Shown here piece after piece: positions 16,804-24,454 of a stretch of DNA of 64,000 bases. A model generated the notes under the pieces. It ran no database searches. It was not told the DNA's origin and saw nothing but the letters and a program-made list of their open reading frames with translations. The position numbers and the translations under genes are program-made. Positions within the stretch are counted from its first letter, which is position 1. The number at the start of each line of letters is the position of its first letter. Source of the DNA: Dehalococcoidia bacterium (lineage in GTDB: Bacteria; Chloroflexota; Dehalococcoidia; Tepidiformales; Tepidiformaceae); NCBI GenBank assembly GCA_020850615.1, contig JADZEI010000038.1:1-64000 (forward strand), in the 5' to 3' direction.

Positions 16804-17615
16804 GTGCCCGCGCGTTTGCCGGTGTGGTTCGGCTGGTACACCCGTTCCCGTCGCTGCTCGTGGCGCTCGTCACGGTAGGGATCGTGCCGCTGGCGGATGC
16901 GGATGCCCCGCTGAGCCGCTACCTCGTGCTCGGCGCCGGGATGCTGTACTTCCAGTTCGCGATCGGGGCGGCGAACGACGTGGTCGACGCGCGGGAGGAT
17001 GCGGCGGCGAAGCCGTGGAAGCCGATCCCGGCGGGAGCGGTGTCGCGGCGGCTGGCGATCGGGGTGGCGGCGGGGTTCGCGGCGGTGGGGCTCGCGGTCA
17101 CGGGCGGGTTGCCGGCGGGGGCGTGGTACGTGGGGCTCGCCGGGCTGGCGTGCGGGCTGCTCTACGACGTGCGGTTCAAGCGGACAGCGCTGAGCTGGTT
17201 GCCGCTCGCGGTGGCGCTGCCGCTGGTGCCGGCGTGGGTGTACCTGGCCTCGGACGCGTGGAGCCAGCTGCTCTGGTGGGCGTTCCCGCTGGGGGCGCTG
17301 CTCGGGCTCGCCGTGCACCTGGCCAACCAGGCGCCGGACGTCGATGCGAACCCCGGCGAGCCAGGCCTGGCCGCGGCGATCGGCGCGCGGGCGTCGGCGC
17401 GCCTGGCGCTGCTGGTGTTCGGGCTGGCGGCGTCGGGGGCGGTGGCCGTGCTGCTGTTCGAAAGCGCCGAGCGGGCGTGGGCGGTGGCAGCCCTGGCTGC
17501 GGCGACGCTGCTCCTCGCGCGGCGGGCGGTGCGCTTCTTCGGGCGGAACGGGCTGTTCGGGTTGCTGGCGACGGCCTCGGGAGTGCTGGGGCTGCTGTTC
17601 GTGTCAGCTGCCTGA
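16800..17615 (+). CDS. UbiA-family prenyltransferase
   Basis: 271 aa, about eight hydrophobic helices. The first aspartate-rich motif ANDVVDAREDAAAKPWKP (near 60-77) binds the prenyl diphosphate magnesium; the second is NQAPDVDANPGE (near 178-189). The family joins polyprenyl chains to quinone, haem or glycerol acceptors in the membrane. The acceptor is unknown; no other quinone gene lies nearby. GTG at 16800 overlaps the upstream oxidase stop; the 3' end overlaps the convergent small gene at 17604 by 12 bp. Confidence 0.88.
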   Translation: MSARAFAGVVRLVHPFPSLLVALVTVGIVPLADADAPLSRYLVLGAGMLYFQFAIGAANDVVDAREDAAAKPWKPIPAGAVSRRLAIGVAAGFAAVGLAVTGGLPAGAWYVGLAGLACGLLYDVRFKRTALSWLPLAVALPLVPAWVYLASDAWSQLLWWAFPLGALLGLAVHLANQAPDVDANPGEPGLAAAIGARASARLALLVFGLAASGAVAVLLFESAERAWAVAALAAATLLLARRAVRFFGRNGLFGLLATASGVLGLLFVSAA

Positions 17616-17831
17616 GGCGCGGGCGTCCTCGGCTTCGATGCGGCGAAGGCGGCGGTCGATGCTGCGGAGGGCGTGGCGGAGGATCGCCATCGTGATGAAG
17701 AAGTCGAGCCAGAGGAGGACGACACCGAGGCAGAGGAAGATGTCCTGGACGATGCGCTGGTTGATGAGCACGGCGAGCAGCACGAACAGCACGCCGATGC
17801 CTGAGACGATCGAAGGCAGGACGATCAGCAC
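17604..17831 (-). CDS. Small two-helix membrane protein
   Basis: 75 aa: two hydrophobic segments (about 2-22 and 28-50) followed by a charged tail HALRSIDRRLRRIEAEDARASGS, a typical short coiled-coil-like end. Family not recognised. Start is the GTG at 17831 with GGGGGAAA 5 nt upstream. It sits 19 bp after the phosphatase gene on the same strand and is likely cotranscribed. The hydrophobic profile and good start support reality. Confidence 0.6.
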   Translation of the reverse strand: MLIVLPSIVSGIGVLFVLLAVLINQRIVQDIFLCLGVVLLWLDFFITMAILRHALRSIDRRLRRIEAEDARASGS

Positions 17832-17850
17832 CGCGTTTCCCCCGGGCGCA

Positions 17851-18663
17851 TTATGCCTGCCCAGCGCGTGCGCGAACCAGCCGGAGGTAGTCGGCGTGGA
17901 CGGCGGGCGTGGCGGCGACGACGTCGGCGTCGAAGATGGTCGCGGGCGTGCCGTCAGGGCGGGTGACGAGGCCGCCGGCTTCGCGGACGAGGAGCAGGCC
18001 GGCCGCGAGATCCCAGGGCGCGAGGCTGGGCTGCAGGTAGATATCGGTGCGGCCGGCGGCGACGTACGCGAGGCCGAGCGCGGCGGAGCCCTGCACGCGC
18101 AGTGACTGCATGCCCGGCCAGAGCGCGAAGACGGTGTCGAGCTGGCGCTTCGCGGCCGCGTCGTCGTAGCCCATGTCCATCGCGAAGACGGAGGCGGCCA
18201 CGGAGGCGCAGCCCGAGACCGCGACCGGGCGGCCGTCGAGCTGCGCGCCCTCGCCGCGGATGGCGCTGAACTCCTCGCCGGTGAGCGGCTGGAGGGTGAG
18301 CGCGAGGACGGGTTCACCGCCGTGGCAGAGGGCCAGGTTTATCGCGAAATGCGGGATGCCCTGGGCGAAGTTCTTCGTGCCGTCGATGGGGTCCAGGACC
18401 CACATCCAACCCTCGGAGCGGGTGGTGGCGGCGGTCTCCTCGCTGAGGATGGCGTGGTCCGGGAAGGCGGCGCGGAGCGCGGCACTCATCGTGCGTTCGA
18501 CGGCGAGGTCGGCTTCGGTGAGGACGTTGCCGCGGCCCTTCACCGCGGCAACGCCGACGCGCCCGAAGGCCTCGCGGACGATGGCGCGGCCCTCAGCGAG
18601 GGCGGCACGGGCCACTTCGAGCGCACCGCGGCCATCCGCCGCGACGGGAAGCGAAAGCGTCAT
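17851..18663 (-). CDS. Inositol-monophosphatase family protein
   Basis: 270 aa. Metal-binding signature ILSEE (near 72) and WVLDPIDGTKNFAQG (near 87-101), plus the second signature APWDLAAGLLLVREAGG (near 215-230), are complete. The family dephosphorylates inositol-1-phosphate, histidinol phosphate, PAP or fructose-1,6-bisphosphate; this member is not assigned further. ATG 18663 is 6 nt after TACGCT (18670-18675, minus), a leaderless-type start. Confidence 0.92.
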   Translation of the reverse strand: MTLSLPVAADGRGALEVARAALAEGRAIVREAFGRVGVAAVKGRGNVLTEADLAVERTMSAALRAAFPDHAILSEETAATTRSEGWMWVLDPIDGTKNFAQGIPHFAINLALCHGGEPVLALTLQPLTGEEFSAIRGEGAQLDGRPVAVSGCASVAASVFAMDMGYDDAAAKRQLDTVFALWPGMQSLRVQGSAALGLAYVAAGRTDIYLQPSLAPWDLAAGLLLVREAGGLVTRPDGTPATIFDADVVAATPAVHADYLRLVRARAGQA

Positions 18664-18669
18664 GCTGCC

Positions 18670-18675
18670 AGCGTA
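18670..18675 (-). promoter_or_regulatory. -10 hexamer TACGCT for the leaderless phosphatase gene
   Basis: On the minus strand TACGCT ends 6 nt before ATG 18663; no Shine-Dalgarno sequence. Confidence 0.45.
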
Positions 18676-18687
18676 GCGCCGCGGGCG

Positions 18688-19311
18688 TTAGCGGCTCGCG
18701 CCGCCGCGTTCGCGGTACTCGCGGAAGGTGGTCGCGTTTTCGGCGGTCCAGCGGTCGTGGGCGACGAGGATCTCGACCGGGAGGCGGAGCTGGGGGGCGT
18801 CCTCGCGTCCGCGGAGGTCCTCGGGGAGGGATTCGGCGGCGCCGGGGTAGCCGGCGGCGACGACGACGAGCACGCGCACCTCGGTGGGGAGCTCGAAGAC
18901 GGCCCGCACGGCGGGCTCGTCGAAGCCGGCCATGGGGTGGGCGACGATGCCCATCTCAGTTGCCTGGGCGAGCAGGTTGCCGGTGGCGATGCCGCTGTTG
19001 AACGCCCACATCTCGCGCTCGGAGCCGTCGCGGTTGCGGGGGTTCGATTCGTGGGTGGTGATGGAGGCGACGGCGACGAGCAGCGGCGCGGCGGCGGCCC
19101 AGCCCCGGTTGCCCTCGTTCAGGGCGGCGATGAGCGCGTCGCGGGTGGCGGGCGCTTCGGCGACGAGGAGCCGGGTGGCCTGCGAGTTGCCGTGGCTCGG
19201 GGCGACCGAGACGGCGCGGTAGAGCAGCTCGACCTCCGCGGGGGCGACGGGGCGGGGGTCGAAGGCGCGGCGGGCGCGGCGGTCGGCGAGGGCGGGGAGG
19301 AGTTCGGGCAT
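18688..19311 (-). CDS. Nitroreductase family protein
   Basis: 207 aa, usual for FMN-dependent nitroreductases. The N-terminal RRARRAFDPRPV element (FMN phosphate contact), SVAPSHGNSQATRLLV (near 53) and GNLLAQATEMGIVAHPMAGFD (near 128-148) match the fold. Likely reduces a quinone, nitro compound or other electrophile with NAD(P)H. ATG 19311 has GGAGG in the C-rich context of the frame's 5' end only weakly placed. The frame continues far upstream through the 19321-19370 repeat, which is not coding. Confidence 0.87.
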   Translation of the reverse strand: MPELLPALADRRARRAFDPRPVAPAEVELLYRAVSVAPSHGNSQATRLLVAEAPATRDALIAALNEGNRGWAAAAPLLVAVASITTHESNPRNRDGSEREMWAFNSGIATGNLLAQATEMGIVAHPMAGFDEPAVRAVFELPTEVRVLVVVAAGYPGAAESLPEDLRGREDAPQLRLPVEILVAHDRWTAENATTFREYRERGGASR

Positions 19312-19320
19312 GGTGCGTAT

Positions 19321-19370
19321 TAAGGCGTAAAGGCGTGGAGGCGTAAAGGCGTGGAGTCGCGTCCGCGGCG
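19321..19370 (+). repeat. GCGTAAAGG dispersed repeat, copy 1
   Basis: TAAGGCGTAAAGGCGTGGAG then GCGTAAAGGCGTGGAGTCGC and GTCCGCGGCGGG. Further copies lie at about 20182-20218 (same orientation) and 20297-20346 (inverted), flanking the DUF429 gene. Confidence 0.75.
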
Positions 19371-19425
19371 GGGTTGGACGTTGCACTTTCGACTTCCGGC
19401 TTTCGGCGCGCTGGCGCTGCGTCGG

Positions 19426-19431
19426 TAGACT
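19426..19431 (+). promoter_or_regulatory. -10 hexamer TAGACT for the leaderless DUF429 gene
   Basis: TAGACT ends 6 nt before GTG 19438; the same hexamer and spacing occurs before 58015. Confidence 0.5.
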
Positions 19432-19437
19432 CCGCCG

Positions 19438-20184
19438 GTGCCGGTGTTTGTTGGGTTGGATTTGGCTTGGACCGTGGGGCGGGAGACTGGGGTGTGCGTG
19501 CTCGATGGGGGCGCGGCGGGGGAGGGACTGCGGGTCGCGGCGTTGGGGTGCGTCGTGGCGACGCCGGCGGGGTTCGCGGACTTGCTGGAGGGGCTGGGGG
19601 CGGATGTGGTGGTGGGGATCGATGCGCCGCTGATCGTGCACGAGGAGCGGTGGGCGGAGGGGGCGCTGGGGCGGGTCTACGGGCGGTATGGCGCGTTCGC
19701 GTATTCGGCGCGGCCGGCGTTCCTGGAAAAGATGGGCGGGATGGCGGGGCCGGAGTTCGGGTGCGAGCTGGCGCGGCGCGAGTGGGAGCTGGACCCGCGG
19801 CGGCTGGCCGCGGGGAGCGCGGGGCGGTTTGCCTTCGAGACGTACCCGCACGCGGTGCATGTCGCGCAGTTCGGCCTGGCGCGGATCCTGCGCTACAAGA
19901 AGGGGCGGGTGGCGGAGCGGTGCGCGGGGCTCGCGCAGTACCAGGTATTGCTGCGGGATTTGGCCGCGCGGGTGGCGCCGGGGCTAGCGGGGGACGCGCT
20001 GCTGGAGGGCGTGCTGAGCGTGGACGCCATGGTGCTGCGCGGGCGGGCGCGCAAGCAGCTCGAGGACCAGCTGGACGCGGTGACCTGCGCGCTTACGGCG
20101 TACATCGCCTGGCGCGACGGCATCGCGCCCGAGGAGGTCTTTGGGGACGCGGCTACGGGGTACATCGTTGTCCCAAGGCGTTGA
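19438..20184 (+). CDS. DUF429-family protein
   Basis: 248 aa. The N-terminus VFVGLDLAWTV and the segment VVGIDAPLIV (near 60) match the RNase-H-like fold of DUF429; other family features are AFAYSARPAFLEKMGG and FAFETYPHAVHVAQFG and the C-terminal LDAVTCALTAYIAW. Function is not established for the family; a nuclease or nucleotide role is only suggested by the fold. The GTG at 19438 is 6 nt after TAGACT (19426-19431), a leaderless start. The gene stands alone between direct copies of a GCGTAAAGG repeat. Confidence 0.8.
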   Translation: MPVFVGLDLAWTVGRETGVCVLDGGAAGEGLRVAALGCVVATPAGFADLLEGLGADVVVGIDAPLIVHEERWAEGALGRVYGRYGAFAYSARPAFLEKMGGMAGPEFGCELARREWELDPRRLAAGSAGRFAFETYPHAVHVAQFGLARILRYKKGRVAERCAGLAQYQVLLRDLAARVAPGLAGDALLEGVLSVDAMVLRGRARKQLEDQLDAVTCALTAYIAWRDGIAPEEVFGDAATGYIVVPRR

Positions 20185-20346
20185 GGCGTAAAGGCGTAGA
20201 GTCGCGTCCGCGGCGGGTTCGGGCCGGCTATCGCCACCGTCGCGGCTTGCCGTTCTTCGCACTTCGTTGCGCCTGAAGCGAACCACGTGCCGGTTCGCGG
20301 CGGACGCCCCACTTCACGCCTCTACGCCTTTACGCCTCTACGCCTT
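20182..20346. repeat. GCGTAAAGG dispersed repeat, copies 2 and 3 (inverted pair)
   Basis: Copy 2 (about 20182-20218) reads TGAGGCGTAAAGGCGTAGAG then TCGCGTCCGCGGCGGG. Copy 3 (about 20297-20346) is its inverse, ending CTCTACGCCTTTACGCCTCT. The intervening 80 bp hold no gene. Confidence 0.75.
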
Positions 20347-20349
20347 GCT

Positions 20350-22053
20350 CTACATCTTCTCGGGGGCGGACATGCCCATGAGGTGGAGGACGCGGGCGAG
20401 GGCGATCTTCGCGGCGAGGACGAGGCGGAGGCGGGCGCGGCTGAGGGCCTGGTCCTCCGTGATGACCTTCAGCGAGGAGTCGTTCTGCTGCTTGAAGGCG
20501 TCGTTGAAGGCGTGGAAGGCGTTCGCGAGCGACATCGCGTAGTGCGGCAGGTGCTGCGGTTCGAACGTGGTCGCGACGGTTTCGATGACGTCGGCGAGGC
20601 GCAGCATTTCGCGGACGAGGCCGAGCTCGTGGGCACCGGTGAGCAGCGCGACGTCACCGCCTTCGGGCGTGAGGCCCTGCTCGGCGGCGCGTTCGAGGAT
20701 GCTCGAGAGGCGGGCGTGGGCGTACTGCACATAAAACACGGGGTTCTCGCTCGACTGCTTCTTCGCGAGGTCGAGGTCGAACTCCATCTGGGCGCCGGGC
20801 GAGCGGAGGAGGAAGAAGAAGCGCGAGGCATCGGCGCCGACTTCTTCGACGAGCTCGTCGAGGGTGATGATCTCGCCGCCGCGCTTGGAGAGGCGCACGA
20901 CTTCGCCGCCGCGCTTGAGGACGACGAGCTGGTAGAGCAGCACGTGCAGCCCTTCGGGGTCGGCGCCGAGCGCGCGGGTGGCGGTCTTGAGGCGGGAGAC
21001 GTGGCCGTGGTGGTCGGCGCCCCAGACGTCGATGACGAGGTCGAAGCCGCGGCGGATGAACTTGTCGTAGTGGTAGGCGATGTCGCTGGCGTAGTAGGTG
21101 GGGCGGCCGTCGGAGCGGACGACGACGTTGTCCTTGTCTTCGCCGAGCTCGCTGGAGGTGAACCAGAGGGCGCCTTCGCGTTCGGCGAGCTGGCCGTTTT
21201 CGCGGAGGACGCCGATGGCGGTGTCGTAGATGCCTTCGCCGCCATAGAGCGACTTCTCGCTGAACCACTGGTCGTAGCGGACGCCGAAGGCGGCGAGGGT
21301 GTCGCGGATGTTGCGGACCATGAGCTCGATGCCGATGACGTTGAGCTCAGCGGGCGCGGGTTCGCCTTCGGGGCGAAGGAAGGCGTCGCCGCGTTCCGTC
21401 TTGATCGCGGCGGCGAGCTCCTTCATGTAGTCGCCGGGGTAGCCGTCCTTCGGGATTTCGACGGCGCGGCCGAAGAGCTGCTGGTAGCGGGCGTAGAGGG
21501 TGTCGCCGAAGGTGTCGGTCTGGGTGCCGGCGTCGTTGACGTAGTACTCGCGTTCGACGTCGTAGCCGGCGGCCTGGAGGACGGAGGCGAGGGCATCGCC
21601 GATGGCGGCGCCGCGGCCGTTGCCGACGTGGAGGGGCCCGGTGGGGTTCGCGGAGACGAATTCGACCTGGGCCTTCTTGCCGGCGCCGATCTGGAGGTCG
21701 GCATAGGCGGGGCCGAGGGCGATGACCTGTTCGACCTGTTGCTGGAGGAAGGCGGCGGAGAGGCGGAAATTAATGAAGCCGGGCGGCGCGACATCCGGCG
21801 GGTCGATGATGGCCGAATCGGCGGGGAGGTGGCCGGCGATGGCGCGGGCGATTTCGAGCGGGGGTTTCATGGCGGCGCGGGCGAGGCGCAGGGGGAGGGT
21901 GCTGGCGAAATCGCCCTGATCCGCGTCCTTGGGGCGCTCGATGGCGGCGCCAGGGACCGCGACATCGGGGAGGTCGCCAGCGGCGATGGCAGCGCGGACG
22001 GCCTCGGCGACGAGGGACTCAAGGGAGGAGCGGACGGAGCGGGCGTCGACCAT
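20350..22053 (-). CDS. argS: Arginyl-tRNA synthetase
   Basis: 567 aa class I synthetase that charges tRNA-Arg. An N-terminal Add1 domain (1-100), the HIGH-type motif in FVSANPTGPLHVGNGRGAAIGD (HVGN, near 130-150), the insert with YASDIAYHYDKFIRRGFDLVIDVWGADHHGH, and the C-terminal DALR anticodon domain (LTGAHELGLVREMLRLADVIE, near 475) are present. The upstream 22 nt of the ATG are pyrimidine-rich (TACCCTTCCCTCCT) with no ribosome site; TACCCT 8 nt upstream suits a leaderless mRNA. Confidence 0.96.
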   Translation of the reverse strand: MVDARSVRSSLESLVAEAVRAAIAAGDLPDVAVPGAAIERPKDADQGDFASTLPLRLARAAMKPPLEIARAIAGHLPADSAIIDPPDVAPPGFINFRLSAAFLQQQVEQVIALGPAYADLQIGAGKKAQVEFVSANPTGPLHVGNGRGAAIGDALASVLQAAGYDVEREYYVNDAGTQTDTFGDTLYARYQQLFGRAVEIPKDGYPGDYMKELAAAIKTERGDAFLRPEGEPAPAELNVIGIELMVRNIRDTLAAFGVRYDQWFSEKSLYGGEGIYDTAIGVLRENGQLAEREGALWFTSSELGEDKDNVVVRSDGRPTYYASDIAYHYDKFIRRGFDLVIDVWGADHHGHVSRLKTATRALGADPEGLHVLLYQLVVLKRGGEVVRLSKRGGEIITLDELVEEVGADASRFFFLLRSPGAQMEFDLDLAKKQSSENPVFYVQYAHARLSSILERAAEQGLTPEGGDVALLTGAHELGLVREMLRLADVIETVATTFEPQHLPHYAMSLANAFHAFNDAFKQQNDSSLKVITEDQALSRARLRLVLAAKIALARVLHLMGMSAPEKM

Positions 22054-22105
22054 AGGAGGGAAGGGTAGGGGGAAATGGGGGTTTGTGCGATGGGGCGGGG
22101 GGGCG

Positions 22106-22240
22106 AGTCCGTAGTCCTTAGTCCTTAGTCCTTAGTCCTTGGCGCGTGGGGGCTGGAGTCCTCAGTCCTTAGTCTCCAGTCCCTGGCGCATGGGGCGGAA
22201 GGACTCGGGACTTGGGGCTGAGGACTGCCGGACTGAGCAA
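22106..22240. repeat. AGTCCTTAG repeat array, left of the TasA-like cassette
   Basis: GAGTCCGTAGTCCTTAGTCC followed by more TTAGTCC units, then diverged units (GAGTCCTCAGTCCTTAGTCT) and an inverted stretch (GGACTCGGGACTTGGGGCTG AGGACTG). The same architecture occurs at 25593-25760 on the other side of the cassette. Confidence 0.85.
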
Positions 22241-22354
22241 CCGCCCAGTACCCAACCACCCCCTCCGCGACACCTGCTGACGAGTTTGTTGAATTGGGTT
22301 GCATGTCGGTGAAAGAAGTATTGACAGGGGGTTGACGTTTTTGTCATTGTGCGC

Positions 22355-22549
22355 AGGCGCCATTCCCGGATGGGAAACCGGGAGGGGTAGCCCTTCAAAG
22401 AAAGGCCCTGGCACGGCGGCAACCGGACCAGGGCTGGTCGCAAGGGATCTGGGGTCACCTTGCTGCAGTAATGCTACCAATCTGACGGTAAGCATTACGA
22501 GCATGTGTTCCGAACGGTGGCAGTGCCATCGGGGGGAACCCTCCCTTTT
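22355..22549 (+). promoter_or_regulatory. Unassigned structured leader RNA, possible riboswitch or attenuator
   Basis: A chain of hairpins precedes the TasA-like gene: CCCGG/CCGGG, GAGGG/CCCTTC, the 7-bp GCCCTGG/CCAGGGC stem with an inner CGG-CGGCAA-CCG hairpin, and GCAAGG/CCTTGC. A weak terminator-like hairpin (GGGGG, CCCTCCC) followed by TTTT ends it. I could not match it to SAM, c-di-GMP, c-di-AMP, cobalamin or TPP aptamer consensus. Confidence 0.4.
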
Positions 22550-22698
22550 GCGGCCCGGAAAGGAGCGGTCCTGCCGGGAATAGAGCGGACTTCAGACCAC
22601 AGCTGCCAACCAACGGACTGAAGCATTGCCACGCACATCCCAGTGCAGTGGCCCATACAAGTGCGTCTATTGGATAGATGCACAGGGAGAGAAACAAC

Positions 22699-23190
22699 AT
22701 GCTTAAGAAGCGCACGCTTCTCCTCGGCGCTGCCCTCGCCGCCTTCGGCGCGATGATGGTCGGCGGCGCCTTCGCGATCGACACTGCGACGAAGACCTCA
22801 GGTCAGAGCGGCACGGTGGGCATCACCGGCATCAACGCAGGCAACCTCGCGGTTCAGATTGGCGGGGTGAACGACGTTGTCGCAAGCGGCAACCCCGAAA
22901 AGGCTGCGGACGTGCAAGCCAACGATGCGGACACGAACTACGTGTACAGTGTCAGCGGGCTTGACATCGACCAGCCCGGTTCCTTCACCGGGACCTGTGA
23001 TCCTGGGAATGCTGTGTCGGTCAGCGGCCCCGCGGTCGCCGGAAGTGTCCCGATCAACGGGAACACCGGGGACTGGGAGAACATTGGCGACTTCAACGTG
23101 AAGTTCGCCTTCGCGGACCTCGCCGGCCCGGGCTGCTCGCATGCCGACGCGACGGTTGAGCTCGTCTTCACTGCGACCGCTGCCGAGTAG
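22699..23190 (+). CDS. TasA/CalY-like secreted protein (first copy)
   Basis: 163 aa. A signal peptide (KKR then hydrophobic core, cleavage after GGAFA near residue 26) is followed by a small, Thr/Gly/Asn-rich beta domain. Two Cys (TGTCDPG and GPGCSHAD) are shared in position with the next gene's product. Proteins of this kind with a nearby SipW peptidase form matrix fibres in firmicutes (TasA, CalY); similarity here is in architecture and context more than sequence. ATG 22699 follows AGGGAGAG at 9 nt. Codon use is less GC-biased than neighbours. First gene of a four-gene cassette. Confidence 0.72.
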   Translation: MLKKRTLLLGAALAAFGAMMVGGAFAIDTATKTSGQSGTVGITGINAGNLAVQIGGVNDVVASGNPEKAADVQANDADTNYVYSVSGLDIDQPGSFTGTCDPGNAVSVSGPAVAGSVPINGNTGDWENIGDFNVKFAFADLAGPGCSHADATVELVFTATAAE

Positions 23191-23198
23191 CGCTCAGG

Positions 23199-23220
23199 GG
23201 TCTCTTGCTAACAAGAGGCC
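23199..23220 (+). promoter_or_regulatory. Intercistronic hairpin between the two TasA-like genes
   Basis: GGTCTCTTG (23199-23207), loop CTAA, CAAGAGGCC (23212-23220). It ends 4 nt before the ribosome site of the next gene (GGAAAGGA). Could set relative expression or protect mRNA ends. Confidence 0.5.
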
Positions 23221-23237
23221 GGCGGAAAGGAACTCCA

Positions 23238-23738
23238 ATGTTCCATAATCCTCGGGTTCTGCTTCTGACGGGGCTGGCAGCTGTTTTCGTTGGTGGTCTC
23301 GGTTCGGCCTGGGCCACCAACACTGCGACTGTTACGTCACCGCTCGGAAGCGGGAGCGTTGGAATCGAACCAATTCAACCGGGCGGCCTCGTGCTCGACA
23401 TCGTGAATGAGCAGAACGTTGCAGCCGGTGGTTGGGAGAAGGCGGCTGACGTCCTCGCGACAGAGGCTGACGACAACTACAGCTACAAGGTGCATAGCCT
23501 TGTCATGTGGGCCAATGGCACGTTCACTCCCGCCTGTGGTGGCGGCAGTGTCCACGTCGTTGGCCCTGCAACTACAGGAGATGTCTACCTCCCGACGGGA
23601 TCGTTGGCGGGACAGCAAACGGATGTTGGGGATTTCGAGGTGAACTTCCCTATCACGGCGCTGCTGTCACCGCCGGGCACTTGCACCCACAGCGGAGCTC
23701 GTGTCCAAGCGATCTTCCAGGCGGTTGGCGTCAACTAA
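23238..23738 (+). CDS. TasA/CalY-like secreted protein (second copy)
   Basis: 166 aa paralogue of the preceding gene: signal peptide ending GSAWA near residue 26, then TNTATVTSPLGSGSVGIEPI, parallel to IDTATKTSGQSGTVGITGI of copy one, the shared EKAADV-A-(E/N)A-D(D/T)NY block, and two Cys (TPACGGG, GTCTHSG). Paralogy with copy one is seen directly; function as a surface fibre or matrix protein is inferred from the adjoining SipW-type peptidase. ATG 23238 follows AAAGGA at 7 nt. Confidence 0.72.
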   Translation: MFHNPRVLLLTGLAAVFVGGLGSAWATNTATVTSPLGSGSVGIEPIQPGGLVLDIVNEQNVAAGGWEKAADVLATEADDNYSYKVHSLVMWANGTFTPACGGGSVHVVGPATTGDVYLPTGSLAGQQTDVGDFEVNFPITALLSPPGTCTHSGARVQAIFQAVGVN

Positions 23739-23750
23739 GCCGTATCAACG

Positions 23751-23788
23751 CCCCGGCACCGGCCAGGTCAAAGGGGTCGGTGCCGGGG
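23751..23788 (+). terminator. Strong hairpin after the second TasA-like gene
   Basis: CCCCGGCACCG (23751-23761) and CGGTGCCGGGG (23778-23788), perfect 11-bp stem with a 16-nt loop, no U-tract. It precedes the signal peptidase gene by 24 nt, so it may act as partial terminator or processing barrier that keeps peptidase expression below substrate level. Confidence 0.5.
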
Positions 23789-23812
23789 AATTGCCTATAG
23801 GGAGGGCTGGGC

Positions 23813-24454
23813 ATGACGTCTATGAACGAGTCGATGTCGCGCGATGATGTCGCGATGGGTACTCCATCCCGAGCCCTCCAGCTTGTAGGCCAGATTGCCA
23901 TATCCATGGTCGCGATCTTCGTGGTCGGGAGTGCGCTTATTTATGCGGGACTGCAAGTCTACGGGGTCCGGTTTTATGAAATACAGTCCGAAAGTATGCA
24001 GCCGACGTTCTCCCGAGGGGACGTGATAGCCGTGAAGTCCAAGAATCCTCGAGATATCTCAGTCGGAGATGTTTTGCTGTACAAGCACCCGCCGCTGGCT
24101 GAACCCATCGCCCATCGCGTGGTGGCGATCGAAAGCGCTCCAGATGTGCACTCCATCTACAAGAATCAGCAGGGCGAAATCATCGATGAGAAGTGGAACT
24201 ACGCCGAGCGATTCTTCTTCACCCAGGGCGACGGCAATAATGTTAGGGACCAGTACAAGACAAGCCAAAATGATGTAATTGGTGTGCAGCGGTTTGTGGT
24301 GCCATGGCCGTTCGGCTTGATCGCGACTTCGTTCTCGCGACAGACGCTGTTCTTCTTGGGCGGGGCGGCCGTCCTTTGTTACATCGTCTGGGAACTGGTC
24401 GATGCATCGCTTTCCTTCAACCGCCGACGGAGGTCCCGTCAAAGTGAAGTGTAG
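23813..24454 (+). CDS. SipW-type (ER-like) signal peptidase I
   Basis: 213 aa membrane protease. An N-terminal helix (about 26-48) leads to the catalytic Ser61 in SESMQPTFSRGD. The second catalytic residue is His101 in IAHRVV rather than the Lys of bacterial LepB, which defines the archaeal/ER/SipW branch. Conserved FTQGDGNNVRD follows, and a second helix lies near 183-202. In Bacillus such a peptidase processes TasA-type proteins; here the two TasA-like genes lie just upstream. ATG 23813 is preceded by AGGGAGGG at 7 nt. The gene has noticeably lower GC than its surroundings. Confidence 0.9.
   Translation: MTSMNESMSRDDVAMGTPSRALQLVGQIAISMVAIFVVGSALIYAGLQVYGVRFYEIQSESMQPTFSRGDVIAVKSKNPRDISVGDVLLYKHPPLAEPIAHRVVAIESAPDVHSIYKNQQGEIIDEKWNYAERFFFTQGDGNNVRDQYKTSQNDVIGVQRFVVPWPFGLIATSFSRQTLFFLGGAAVLCYIVWELVDASLSFNRRRRSRQSEV

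Larger units (their letters stand above)
22054..22698. other. Spacer: repeat array and long structured leader of the TasA-like operon
   Basis: No gene. 22106-22240 is the AGTCCTTAG repeat array. 22321-22698 is probably the untranslated leader of the secreted-protein operon. Predicted stems include CCCGG/CCGGG (22365-22383), GCCCTGG/CCAGGGC with an inner CGG/CCG (about 22403-22434) and GCAAGG/CCTTGC, then a G-run/C-run hairpin followed by TTTT (22531-22549) and a 10-bp hairpin (22661-22683) just before the ribosome site. Confidence 0.6.

Noticed and set aside
22321-22349. Promoter with -35 TTGACA for the TasA-like operon
   Set aside because: The hexamer at 17-bp spacing, TCATTG, is a poor -10, so I could not support a specific promoter.
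22380-22480. c-di-GMP (GEMM) or SAM riboswitch before the TasA-like genes
   Set aside because: GGCAACC occurs, but the remaining consensus of either class (GGGACGCAAAGC; GATGAAGCC) does not. Kept only as an unassigned leader.
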